Positions 1-11,697 of a DNA stretch of 64,000 bases are shown in pieces. Origin of the DNA: Mactromeris polynyma (Eukaryota > Mollusca > Bivalvia > Venerida > Mactridae); NCBI GenBank assembly GCA_032209605.1, contig JASFXZ010000001.1, forward strand, positions 6,076,001-6,140,000, in the 5' to 3' direction. Numbering within the stretch: the stretch's first letter is position 1; each line of letters opens with the position of its first letter. The translations under genes and the position numbers were made by a program. A model generated the notes under the pieces. The model saw only the letters and a program-made list of their open reading frames with translations. It was not told the DNA's origin and did no database searches.

Positions 1-1480
1 ATTTTTAGCCCCGATATCTTATTTACAAAATATGTCAGGTATGACTTTGTCACGATTTCTGTAAATTGCAGATGTGCTTCTGTGACTTTCAGTATGCGAT
101 ATAAATATTCATCCAAACTATTGATGATAATAAATTACCATCACATGACGAGACGTCACCAGTTTGTGTGCACCTGTCTGATGCAATCAGCAAGTGTAAA
201 CAAATGCTAGAAACTAGGTTAAAGATACCGGTCAACAAGATAAAATATAACTACTTTATGCATCGATATTGAATCTTCTGAAATTTTATGGGACATTTCT
301 AGTATGTGAATAACAAAGTTTTAGGGTATACTTCAATATATGGCAATATTCTGGATAATGCAGATGTTTTAAAAAAAATTGTTTTTACGACCTTTAAAAC
401 ATGTTTAGAAGGTGTGTTGGTTGGAAGTGTCGAATACAAACGTTGAACATCACAGGCAAAGACTCTCAATGGGAGTGGTGACATGCTTGTAAAATATCTT
501 GTAAGAAGTCAAGTTTTGTACTTTGTTCCGTACAAGATTTCTAACATGAATAATACAGGAAGATATGTGAATATTAGTCCATGGTAACACTTCTGTTACA
601 CCCTTCCTGAAGTATATACTTATCAATCTTGTCTGGCTGTCTGTGTATATCTTGGCAATTCTCCCCAACACAGGCAGATTAACAGTGTTTATATCCATTG
701 GAAATCTATATTGTGTACTCTTACAACTTGGACTTTATTCAATAGTGTATTTATAAGAACCTGACAAAAACTATCTGTTATGTTTTGTGTTTATAAGTCT
801 GTCCTTACCATATTGTTTGTTTACAATGTTGCTATGCATAATTTGTGGGATTGGTTGGTTATTGATATTTCTGTGTACACATGGTAAGAGCTGGGAAAAT
901 GACTGTAGATAATCCTATATGGAAATACTAACAAAAATTGTACTAAGGCTAATTGTGATGGGTGGTGCGTTACCGTAAACAAATAAGCCGTACCCTGACC
1001 TGCATTAGTGACCAAAAAGTCCATTTTCAGGTTTTAACAGATATATTTTTACTTTCATTTTATATAGAAAATATTGAAATCGGTTGTATAGCAATTTCAA
1101 TATTAAGAACAATATGCTACAAAACTTTGACGCCAGAATGTACATAGTTCTTAAAAAATCATCTGCTCTTCAAATGGAAAAAAACAAATATGCAATACTT
1201 ATAAATATTTCCTCATTTGTTTAATTTATTTCCTCATTTGTTTAATTCTATAAATCACAATTAAGCCTTCAAAACATCTTGAGGCAGTGCTTAGTTTGTG
1301 AAGTCAAAACTTGGATTGAGAAATACTAGACGTCATAACCAACGTCACTAATACAGGTGTTGTCATGGCAACGCTCAAATACTTTTTAAGAATGGCGTAA
1401 GTAGTCTTCAAGTACAACATGATTAATATGCTGATGAATATTTTGCTTGAGTTATATAACATGTATGGTTTATATTGTAG
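1..1480. other. Non-coding sequence upstream of the ankyrin exon (probably intron)
   Basis: No convincing exon was found on either strand. The short open frames are AT-rich and have no coding look. Because the exon at 1481 opens with a splice acceptor and is an internal piece of an ankyrin domain, this stretch is most simply the preceding intron, with earlier exons outside the window. An RFX X-box-like palindrome lies at 1359-1372. Confidence 0.5.
1359..1372. promoter_or_regulatory. X-box-like (RFX) palindrome
   Basis: GTTGTCATGGCAAC is two inverted half-sites around AT. It has one mismatch to the RFX consensus RTNRCC-N1-3-RGYAAC. Similar sites occur at 13607-13620 and 15428-15440. Function is inferred from the motif only, and such palindromes can also come from repeats. 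Confidence 0.3.
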
Positions 1481-1579
1481 AACGGAGAGACAGCTTTACA
1501 TGCTGGCGCCTTATTTGGTCATATGAAAGTTTGTAGACTGTTAATGTCGTACAATGCAGATAAAACTATAAAAAATAAG
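1481..1579 (+). CDS. Ankyrin-repeat protein, penultimate exon
   Basis: The exon is exactly 99 bp and encodes 33 residues, the length of one ankyrin repeat. It has the ankyrin pattern: NGETALHAGALFGH (turn plus first helix), VCRLLMSYNADKTIK (second helix and loop). The G-TALH and LL--NAD positions match the family consensus. It is preceded by the acceptor ttatattgtag and followed by the donor gtaagg, and both introns are phase 0. Exons coding one ankyrin repeat each are usual in animals. It continues in frame to 8735-8845 after a 7,155-bp intron. Ankyrin repeats bind protein partners; the specific gene cannot be named from two repeats. It was missed as an ORF because it is too short. Confidence 0.85.
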
Positions 1580-2044
1580 GTAAGGTGCTGGTATAGAGAG
1601 ATCAACTACTAGGTTGACATTTTATTTTGACCGTTTGATAGTTTTTGTAAACTGATGTTTATGATTTCAAAGTCGATATAAAGTACAGTCGGACATCATT
1701 TATTTGACAAACTTCTATCCAAATACTTGGTATCATTCGAAATAAATATCCTGTCCCGACCCATCTTCTCATGTCGAATTGAAATGGGCAGTTCAAAACT
1801 ATATTATTATTCAAGAAGAAATTTCAGACCTGATGAATTCAAATGAATGAGATCTAACTTTAGTTTTTAATTTAGAATGTCACAAAAACAAGACTTTAAA
1901 AATTAAAACTTTGAAAATCTTCTTGTCCACAACCATTAAGCCTAGAGCTTTAATATTTAGTGTGTAGCAGTCTTTAGTGTTCATCATATTATAACATTCT
2001 TTCAAGAAACATGCCAAAGAAGCTTTGTTCTCCGGTGAATGTTA

Positions 2045-5000
2045 TAGGGCCATCATGGCCTTCTTGTTCATGTAGTTGTTTCATATTGGGTATGATAGTT
2101 TCAGTCTCTCTCAGGTGAGATATATAGGGCCATCATGGCCTTCTTGTTCATGTAGTTGTTTCATATTGGGTATGATAGTTTCAGTCTCTCAGGTGAGATA
2201 TATAGGGCCATCATGGCCTTCTTGTTCATGTAGTTGTTTCATATTGGGTATGATAGTTTCAGTCTCTCTCAGGTGAGATATATAGGGCCATCATGGCCTT
2301 CTTGTTCATGTAGTTGTTTCATATTGGGTATGATAGTTTCAGTCTCTCTCAGGTGAGATATAGAGTGCCATCATGGCCTTCTTGTTCATGTAGTTGTTTC
2401 ATATTGGGTATGATAGTTTCAGTCTCTCTCAGGTGAGATATAGAGTGCCATCATGGCCTTCTTGTTCATGTAGTTGTTTCATATTGGGTATGATAGTTTC
2501 AGTCTCTCTCAGGTGAGATATAGAGTGCCATCATGGCCTTCTTGTTCATGTAGTTGTTTCATATTGGGTATGATAGTTTCAGTCTCTCTCAGGTGAGATA
2601 TATAGAGCCATCATGGCCTTCTTGTTCATGTAGTTGTTTCATATTGGGTATGATAGTTTCAGTCTCTCTCAGGTGAGATATATAGAGCCATCATGGCCTT
2701 CTTGTTCATGTAGTTGTTTCATATTGGGTATGATAGTTTCAGTATCTCAGGTGAGATATATAGGGCCATCATGGCCTTCTTGTTCATGTAGTTGTTTCAT
2801 ATTGGGTATGATAGTTTCAGTCTCTCAGGTGAGATATATAGGGCCATCATGGCCTTCTTGTTCATGTAGTTGTTTCATATTGGGTATGATAGTTTCAGTC
2901 TCTCTCAGGTGAGATATATAGGGCCATCATGGCCTTCTTGTTCATGTAGTTGTTTCATATTGGGTATGATAGTTTCAGTCTCTCAGGTGGGGTATATAGA
3001 GCCATCATGGCCTTCTTGTTCATGTAGTTGTTTCATATTGGGTATGATAGTTTCAGTCTCTCTCAGGTGAGATATATAGGGCCATCATGGCCTTCTTGTT
3101 CATGTAGTTGTTTCATATTGGGTATGATAGTTTCAGTCTCTCTCAGGTGAGATATATAGGGCCATCATGGCCTTCTTGTTCATGTAGTTGTTTCATATTG
3201 GGTATGATAGTTTCAGTCTCTCTCAGGTGAGATATATAGGGCCATCATGGCCTTCTTGTTCATGTAGTTGTTTCATATTGGGTATGATAGTTTCAGTCTC
3301 TCTCAGGTGAGATATATAGAGTGCCATCATGGCCTTCTTGTTCATGTAGTTGTTTCATATTGGGTATGATATGTTCAGTATCTCAGGTGAGATATAGAGT
3401 GCCATCATGGCCTTCTTGTTCATGTAGTTGTTTCATATTGGGTATGATAGTTTCAGTCTCTCAGGTGAGATATATAGGGCCATCATGGCCTTCTTGTTCA
3501 TGTAGTTGTTTCATATTGGGTATGATAGTTTCAGTCTCTCTCAGGTGAGATATAGAGTGCCATCATGGCCTTCTTGTTCATGTAGTTGTTTCATATTGGG
3601 TATGATAGTTTCAGTCTCTCAGGTGAGATATATAGAGCCATCATGGCCCTCTTGTTCATGTAGTTGTTTCATATTGGGTATGATAGTTTCAGTCTCTCTC
3701 AGGTGAGATATATAGGGCCATCATGGCCTTCTTGTTCATGTAGTTGTTTCATATTGGGTATGATAGTTTCAGTCTCTCTCAGGTGAGATATATAGGGCCA
3801 TCATGGCCCTCTTGTTCATGTAGTTGTTTCATATTGGGTATGATAGTTTCAGTCTCTCTCAGGTGAGATATATAGGGCCATCATGGCCTTCTTGTTCATG
3901 TAGTTGTTTCATATTGGGTATGATAGTTTCAGTCTCTCTCAGGTGAGATATATAGGGCCATCATGGCCTTCTTGTTCATGTAGTTGTTTCATATTGGGTA
4001 TGATAGTTTCAGTCTCTCTCAGGTGAGATATATAGGGCCATCATGGCCTTCTTGTTCATGTAGTTGTTTCATATTGGGTATGATAGTTTCAGTCTCTCTC
4101 AGGTGAGATATATAGGGCCATCATGGCCTTCTTGTTCATGTAGTTGTTTCATATTGGGTATGATAGTTTCAGTCTCTCTCAGGTGAGATATATAGGGCCA
4201 TCATGGCCTTCTTGTTCATGTAGTTGTTTCATATTGGGTATGATAGTTTCAGTCTCTCAGGTGAGATATATAGGGCCATCATGGCCTTCTTGTTCATGTA
4301 GTTGTTTCATATTGGGTATGATAGTTTCAGTCTCTCTCAGGTGAGATATATAGGGCCATCATGGCCTTCTTGTTCATGTAGTTGTTTCATATTGGGTATG
4401 ATAGTTTCAGTCTCTCTCAGGTGAGATATAGAGTGCCATCATGGCCTTCTTGTTCATGTAGTTGTTTCATATTGGGTATGATAGTTTCAGTCTCTCTCAG
4501 GTGAGATATAGAGTGCCATCATGGCCTTCTTGTTCATGTAGTTGTTTCATATTGGGTATGATAGTTTCAGTCTCTCTCAGGTGAGATATATAGAGCCATC
4601 ATGGCCTTCTTGTTCATGTAGTTGTTTCATATTGGGTATGATAGTTTCAGTCTCTCTCAGGTGAGATATATAGAGCCATCATGGCCTTCTTGTTCATGTA
4701 GTTGTTTCATATTGGGTATGATAGTTTCAGTCTCTCTCAGGTGAGATATATAGAGCCATCATGGCCTTCTTGTTCATGTAGTTGTTTCATATTGGGTATG
4801 ATAGTTTCAGTCTCTCTCAGGTGAGATATATAGAGCCATCATGGCCTTCTTGTTCATGTAGTTGTTTCATATTGGGTATGATAGTTTCAGTCTCTCTCAG
4901 GTGAGATATATAGAGCCATCATGGCCTTCTTGTTCATGTAGTTGTTTCATATTGGGTATGATAGTTTCAGTCTCTCTCAGGTGAGATATATAGAGTGCCA

Positions 5001-8000
5001 TCATGGCCTTCTTGTTCATGTAGTTGTTTCATATTGGGTATGATAGTTTCAGTCTCTCTCAGGTGAGATATATAGGGCCATCATGGCCTTCTTGTTCATG
5101 TAGTTGTTTCATATTGGGTATGATATGTTCAGTATCTCAGGTGGGGTATATAGGGCCATCATGGCCTTCTTGTTCATGTAGTTGTTTCATATTGGGTATG
5201 ATAGTTTCAGTCTCTCTCAGGTGAGATATATAGAGCCATCATGGCCTTCTTGTTCATGTAGTTGTTTCATATTGGGTATGATATGTTCAGTCTCTCTCAG
5301 GTGAGATATATAGAGCCATCATGGCCTTCTTGTTCATGTAGTTGTTTCATATTGGGTATGATAGTTTCAGTCTCTCTCAGGTGAGATATATAGAGCCATC
5401 ATGGCCTTCTTGTTCATGTAGTTGTTTCATATTGGGTATGATAGTTTCAGTCTCTCTCAGGTGAGATATATAGAGCCATCATGGCCTTCTTGTTCATGTA
5501 GTTGTTTCATATTGGGTATGATAGTTTCAGTCTCTCAGGTGAGATATAGAGTGCCATCATGGCCTTCTTGTTCATGTAGTTGTTTCATATTGGGTATGAT
5601 AGTTTCAGTCTCTCAGGTGAGATATAGAGTGCCATCATGGCCTTCTTGTTCATGTAGTTGTTTCATATTGGGTATGATAGTTTCAGTCTCTCAGGTGAGA
5701 TATAGAGTGCCATCATGGCCTTCTTGTTCATGTAGTTGTTTCATATTGGGTATGATAGTTTCAGTCTCTCAGGTGAGATATATAGAGCCATCATGGCCTT
5801 CTTGTTCATGTAGTTGTTTCATATTGGGTATGATAGTTTCAGTCTCTCAGGTGAGATATATAGGGCCATCATGGCCTTCTTGTTCATGTAGTTGTTTCAT
5901 ATTGGGTATGATAGTTTCAGTCTCTCAGGTGGGGTATATAGAGCCATCATGGCCTTCTTGTTCATGTAGTTGTTTCATATTGGGTATGATAGTTTCAGTC
6001 TCTCTCAGGTGAGATATATAGAGCCATCATGGCCTTCTTGTTCATGTAGTTGTTTCATATTGGGTATGATAGTTTCAGTCTCTCAGGTGAGATATATAGA
6101 GCCATCATGGCCTTCTTGTTCATGTAGTTGTTTCATATTGGGTATGATAGTTTCAGTCTCTCAGGTGAGATATATAGGGCCATCATGGCCTTCTTGTTCA
6201 TGTAGTTGTTTCATATTGGGTATGATAGTTTCAGTCTCTCTCAGGTGAGATATAGAGTGCCATCATGGCCTTCTTGTTCATGTAGTTGTTTCATATTGGG
6301 TATGATAGTTTCAGTCTCTCAGGTGAGATATATAGAGCCATCATGGCCTTCTTGTTCATGTAGTTGTTTCATATTGGGTATGATAGTTTCAGTCTCTCTC
6401 AGGTGAGATATATAGTGCCATCATGGCCTTCTTGTTCATGTAGTTGTTTCATATTGGGTATGATATGTTCAGTATCTCAGGTGAGATATAGAGTGCCATC
6501 ATGGCCTTCTTGTTCATGTAGTTGTTTCATATTGGGTATGATAGTTTCAGTATCTCAGGTGAGATATATAGGGCCATCATGGCCTTCTTGTTCATGTAGT
6601 TGTTTCATATTGGGTATGATAGTTTCAGTATCTCAGGTGAGATATATAGAGCCATCATGGCCTTCTTGTTCATGTAGTTGTTTCATATTGGGTATGATAG
6701 TTTCAGTATCTCAGGTGAGATATATAGGGCCATCATGGCCTTCTTGTTCATGTAGTTGTTTCATATTGGGTATGATAGTTTCAGTCTCTCAGGTGAGATA
6801 TATAGGGCCATCATGGCCTTCTTGTTCATGTAGTTGTTTCATATTGGGTATGATAGTTTCAGTATCTCAGGTGAGATATATAGAGCCATCATGGCCTTCT
6901 TGTTCATGTAGTTGTTTCATATTGTGTATGATAGTTTCAGTCTCTCTCAGGTGAGATATATAGGGCCATCATGGCCTTCTTGTTCATGTAGTTGTTTCAT
7001 ATTGGGTATGATAGTTTCAGTCTCTCTCAGGTGAGATATATAGAGCCATCATGGCCTTCTTGTTCATGTAGTTGTTTCATATTGGGTATGATAGTTTCAG
7101 TCTCTCTCAGGTGAGATATATAGGGCCATCATGGCCTTCTTGTTCATGTAGTTGTTTCATATTGGGTATGATAGTTTCAGTCTCTCTCAGGTGAGATATA
7201 TATAGCCATCATGGCCTTCTTGTTCATGTAGTTGTTTCATATTGGGTATGATAGTTTCAGTCTCTCTCAGGTGAGATATATAGGGCCATCATGGCCTTCT
7301 TGTTCATGTAGTTGTTTCATATTGGGTATGATAGTTTCAGTCTCTCTCAGGTGAGATATATAGAGTGCCATCATGGCCTTCTTGTTCATGTAGTTGTTTC
7401 ATATTGGGTATGATAGTTTCAGTCTCTCAGGTGAGATATATAGAGCCATCATGGCCTTCTTGTTCATGTAGTTGTTTCATATTGGGTATGATAGTTTCAG
7501 TCTCTCTCAGGTGAGATATATAGAGCCATCATGGCCTTCTTGTTCATGTAGTTGTTTCGTATTGGGTATGATAGTTTCAGTCTCTCTCAGGTGAGATATA
7601 GAGTGCCATCATGGCCTTCTTGTTCATGTAGTTGTTTCATATTGGGTATGATAGTTTCAGTCTCTCTCAGGTGAGATATATAGGGCCATCATGGCCTTCT
7701 TGTTCATGTAGTTGTTTCATATTGGGTATGATAGTTTCAGTCTCTCTCAGGTGAGATATATAGAGCCATCATGGCCTTCTTGTTCATGTAGTTGTTTCAT
7801 ATTGGGTATGATAGTTTCAGTCTCTCTCAGGTGAGATATATAGGGCCATCATGGCCTTCTTGTTCATGTAGTTGTTTCATATTGGGTATGATAGTTTCAG
7901 TCTCTCTCAGGTGAGATATATAGGGCCATCATGGCCTTCTTGTTCATGTAGTTGTTTCATATTGGGTATGATAGTTTCAGTCTCTCTCAGGTGAGATATA

Positions 8001-8545
8001 TAGAGCCATCATGGCCTTCTTGTTCATGTAGTTGTTTCATATTGGGTATGATAGTTTCAGTCTCTCTCAGGTGAGATATATAGGGCCATCATGGCCTTCT
8101 TGTTCATGTAGTTGTTTCATATTGGGTATGATAGTTTCAGTCTCTCTCAGGTGAGATATATAGAGTGCCATCATGGCCTTCTTGTTCATGTAGTTGTTTC
8201 ATATTGGGTATGATAGTTTCAGCCTCTCAGGTGGGGTATATAGGGCCATCATGGCCTTCTTGTTCATGTAGTTGTTTCATATTGGGTATGATAGTTTCAG
8301 TCTCTCAGGTGGGGTATATAGGGCCATCATGGCCTTCTTGTTCATGTAGTTGTTTCATATTGGGTATGATAGTTTCAGTCTCTCAGGTGAGATATATAGA
8401 GTGCCATCATGGCCTTCTTGTTCATGTAGTTGTTTCATATTGGGTATGATAGTTTCAGTCTCTCTCAGGTGAGATATATAGAGCCATCATGGCCTTCTTG
8501 TTCATGTAGTTGTTTCATATTGGGTATGATAGTTTCAGTCTCTCT
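2045..8545 (+). repeat. 80-bp minisatellite (~81 copies) filling the ankyrin-gene intron
   Basis: Units of 78-82 bp repeat with few differences. The length changes come mostly from a CT dinucleotide (tctctctcag versus tctctcag or tatctcag) and from atatag/atagagtg variants. Each unit holds ccatcatggcc, attgggtatgatag and tctctctcag|gtgag. Runs of 78-bp units stay in frame, giving a repeated 26-residue peptide and open frames of up to 196 codons (for example 5422-6012 and 6364-6954). The common 80-bp units shift frame. These frames are repeat artefacts: they have no unique sequence and sit inside an intron. The first copy blends from ctccggtgaatgttatag, and the last ends at tctctgaatttgac. Confidence 0.97.
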
Positions 8546-8734
8546 GAATTTGACTGCAAGCAAGATTGATGTCAAACAACACATTATAATATACTGACAT
8601 GAACGAACACAGAAATGAGAATGTTTTGATATAATTTTCATTATTATTATTTTATTTATTTTTATTATTACATTTACTAATTTTTCTTGTGCAATTGTGT
8701 GATTGTTTACCGTATCTATATTTGGTGTTTTCAG

Positions 8735-8845
8735 GAAGGTCAATCGCCGTCGGAACTTGCGAGAGAGGCGGGGTATGATTATATTGCTAAGTATGTAGAA
8801 GGCTATACACCAATGACAAATGGAAGAAATGATGTCAATTCATGA
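8735..8845 (+). CDS. Ankyrin-repeat protein, terminal exon with stop
   Basis: Acceptor tttggtgttttcag, then 36 codons and TGA. The start, EGQSPSELAREAGYDYIAKY, is the first half and second helix of an ankyrin repeat (G-SP-ELA---GY--I). It continues phase 0 from the exon ending at 1579, where the previous repeat's loop ends IKNK. After the helix comes a short polar tail, VEGYTPMTNGRNDVNS, so the protein ends right after its last ankyrin repeat. A poly(A) signal (aataaa) follows at 9060-9065. The family is secure. The gene is not identified, because many animal proteins end this way. Confidence 0.87.
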   Translation, partial: EGQSPSELAREAGYDYIAKYVEGYTPMTNGRNDVNS

Positions 8846-9059
8846 TAGAGAACAATATGGTATTTAACTGCAATGTCATGTGTTCAGAATTAATGGACAA
8901 ACCAAGTTTATAATTTAGACCAAAAATCTACCACTCTATAAAACCACATGGGCTTGAAATTAACTCCAAAAGTTCTACTGGGTCTTGGAACTGTTTATTG
9001 TTGGTACTATTGTATTGTAAAGTTGCGCTCACAGTAGAATATTTTGAGCTAATGATTGA

Positions 9060-9065
9060 AATAAA
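9060..9065 (+). promoter_or_regulatory. Candidate poly(A) signal of the ankyrin gene
   Basis: AATAAA lies 215 bp after the stop codon at 8845, with T-rich sequence following. It is the first canonical hexamer after the stop. Longer 3' ends cannot be excluded, since the next several kilobases have no other gene. Confidence 0.45.
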
Positions 9066-9134
9066 AAAATTATCTTTGATTTATTTAGAATAATATGGCC
9101 ATTCTGCCGTTCTGTTCCAGAAACAACTTGCAGT

Positions 9135-9218
9135 GCTGTAAGCATGTATACATGTACTGTTTGCTGTAAGCATGTATACATGTACTGTTTGCTGTAAGCA
9201 TGTATACATGTACTGTTT
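9135..9218. repeat. 28-bp tandem repeat, 3 copies
   Basis: Three perfect copies, each containing the palindrome catgtatacatg. Confidence 0.95.
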
Positions 9219-9656
9219 GACAAATTAATATACAATAGTTTGTCTTTGTCACAGTAATTTAAAAACATTTTCTGGCGCAATATTTTTTGGAATTGACAGA
9301 ACTTCTTGAATATAATGAGTTTACTTTTTTCATCAGTCAAGTTTGATGTAAAACATCTCCCTATTTATGATTGTATTCTCGGTGATGTTTTTATCCACAT
9401 GTTTTATGATACATGTCAAGTTCTCTATGTCATTTTAATCAAGGGCAGTTTGAATTTCCTCTTTTTTTTGACACGTTTGTGTGTTATTTTTTCATATTTG
9501 ATGCCATGTTTGACGGATTGTGCAGTAAATTGTTAAAGGACAGTTTCTTGTTGATTTTAATCATTGCTTTAATAAGGCACACAATCATGTATAAATCATC
9601 AACTTTGCATCTTTAATGGTGATAAGTGAAAGCAAACAAGTTGTGTCTAGTATCTA

Positions 9657-9841
9657 GATATGCTCACAGTTTGATCCTGGCATTTGTGTACAATAACGAC
9701 TGTATGGCATCTCCTCAAGATATGCTCACAGTTTGATCCTGGCATTTGTGTACAATAACGACTGTACGGCATCTCCTCAAGATATGCTCACAGTTTGATC
9801 CTGGCATTTGTGTACAATAACGACTGTACGGCATCTCCTCA
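9657..9841. repeat. 62-bp tandem repeat, 3 copies
   Basis: Three nearly identical copies starting agatatgctcacag. They differ at a single site (gtatgg versus gtacgg). Confidence 0.95.
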
Positions 9842-10724
9842 TTTGTTTTCAGTTACGGAAGATTATTCTAAAACAATTAATGCACATGTATAAGTAATGT
9901 AAAAGCTTGCAGTGTTGGTTCAGGTCGGGGCACATTTGTCTGTCAGTTTGAAGGTCGTGTGTATGCTGTAAGGTGTGAGTTCTCTGAGACTATTTGACTG
10001 AAGTTAACACCCCACCCAAAGTCATTTGTCCTCCACATCTTCAGGGAAGTTATCAGTTGCTTTCTAGTACTGGTTGGTAACCCAGGAACACTGGTTGGGT
10101 CAACTAATCACAGAACTGAAATATTGTCAAATTATGACATTCAAGAAATAAAAATAATAACTGCTATGATTTTCCCGTTTTGGTGACATTTTCTTGAAAT
10201 GTCGCTGTCTTTGTTTTAATTGTACAAAAACATTTCAAATGATTTCAGCTGATTGGTAATTTTTATCCCTGTGTAAAACAGTAAACAGCAACAGTTGATG
10301 GACATCATTGATACAAACAGTTCAAGGAATTGTATAACAGATACACTTGTTTGCTTTCAATCTTGTAGTGAATGGTCATTTATACATTGTATATATATAC
10401 ATCATAATTCAACACCTTATGTTCCACTCATTATATTAATTAGCACAAATATTTAAACATGAATGATTCACTATTCATTCTGTGACTCGTGCTGTGTGCC
10501 AGTATGGTTTTTGATTCTACGCATAGTTATGGATTGTTAGCCATAATTTTGTTTTAAAATGGCTTGATCACATTTTAGGATCATCTAGGCATTGTTTTAT
10601 ATGATATTATTTTTCTGTTGATGACTTCCAATTGATTGTATTGTAACCTCAATGGTGTTGGTATATGAAGAGTCTGTTAGCTGACTGTCACGTGTATTTG
10701 TTTTGCTTGTCACTCCTTGAAACC
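9842..10724. other. No gene seen
   Basis: AT-rich sequence with scattered stops in all frames. It could be extended 3' UTR or intergenic DNA. Confidence 0.5.
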
Positions 10725-11046
10725 TGATTATATTGAAATCTATGGGTGTATTGAAAGCTAGTGATATTAAAATTAGTTTATATTGAAATAAACTGATATT
10801 GAAATCAGATTTTTGGAATCCCCTTAAATTAAAATATCTGATTATATTGAAATCTTATAATATTGTAATCTGATTATATTGAAATCTGATTATATTGAAA
10901 TTTTATGATTTTGGAATCTGATTATATTGAAATTTTATGATTTTGGAATCTGATTATATTGAAATCTCTGGGTATACTGAAATCTGTTGATATTGAAATT
11001 AGTTTATATTGAAATTGTCTTATAATGAAATCTTATGATATTGGAA
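10725..11046. repeat. Degenerate short repeat (core tatattgaaatc)
   Basis: About fifteen diverged copies of a 17-bp-like motif, tgattatattgaaatct, spaced irregularly, with a sub-array of ~34-bp dimers near 10900-10960. It looks like an old, decayed tandem array. Confidence 0.75.
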
Positions 11047-11440
11047 CTAATTTTGTCATTGTGTGCCAAAACTGTGTTGTTGAATATATCTGACTGTGGA
11101 ATGTGGACAGGTTGTAGTGTGAAGATCTGCCTACTATGAATATTTTAAATTACATCTTTCTGGTTTTCACACTAAAACCATTTGTGTTTATTGTAAACAT
11201 GAAAGGATGATATACATGAATATTGACATTTGATTGAGGTATAAGAACTCCATTCTGTAAACGTGAAATACTAACCAGAAAGTAGGTATGACTTTGGTAT
11301 GTTCTGTGATTAATTAATCAAAGGTGAATGTGTTACTTTATTTTTTTATTCAGTTTTCTTGCCATGTATTTAGTTAAGTCTGTAATATATTGTAAATCTT
11401 TCATATCTGTGATTTTGTATTTATGTTTACCTCCTTGTAT

Positions 11441-11697
11441 GCCCCTGAAGTGAGGTATCAACATAATCACACTGTCCATCTGTACGTTTTATAGTTTTAT
11501 AGTTGATTTATGTCTCAGTTATAACTTCCAAAGAGAATTGATGGATTCCCATGAAACTTTACAGAACTGTAAAGCATGATGGGTAAGTGTGTCAAATGCT
11601 TAGGTCAAGGTCTGTATCTTTAAGGTCAAGGTCTGTATCTTTAAGGTCAAGGTCTGTATCTTTAAGGTCAAGGTCAAAGGCTCCTCACTTCAGGGGG
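11441..11697. mobile_element. Small inverted-repeat element (cccctgaagtgagg ends)
   Basis: The left end cccctgaagtgagg (from 11442) is mirrored at the right end by cctcacttcagggg (from 11683). The inside carries a 21-bp repeat, core aaggtcaaggtctgtatc, in about 3.5 copies (11597-11680). No coding capacity. It is a MITE-like non-autonomous element. The 'aaggtcaaggtc' text is typical of dispersed bivalve repeats (remembered, not searched). Confidence 0.6.

Noticed and set aside
8465..8743. 92-codon minus ORF
   Set aside because: It runs across the end of the 80-bp array, intron sequence and the antisense of the true ankyrin exon boundary.
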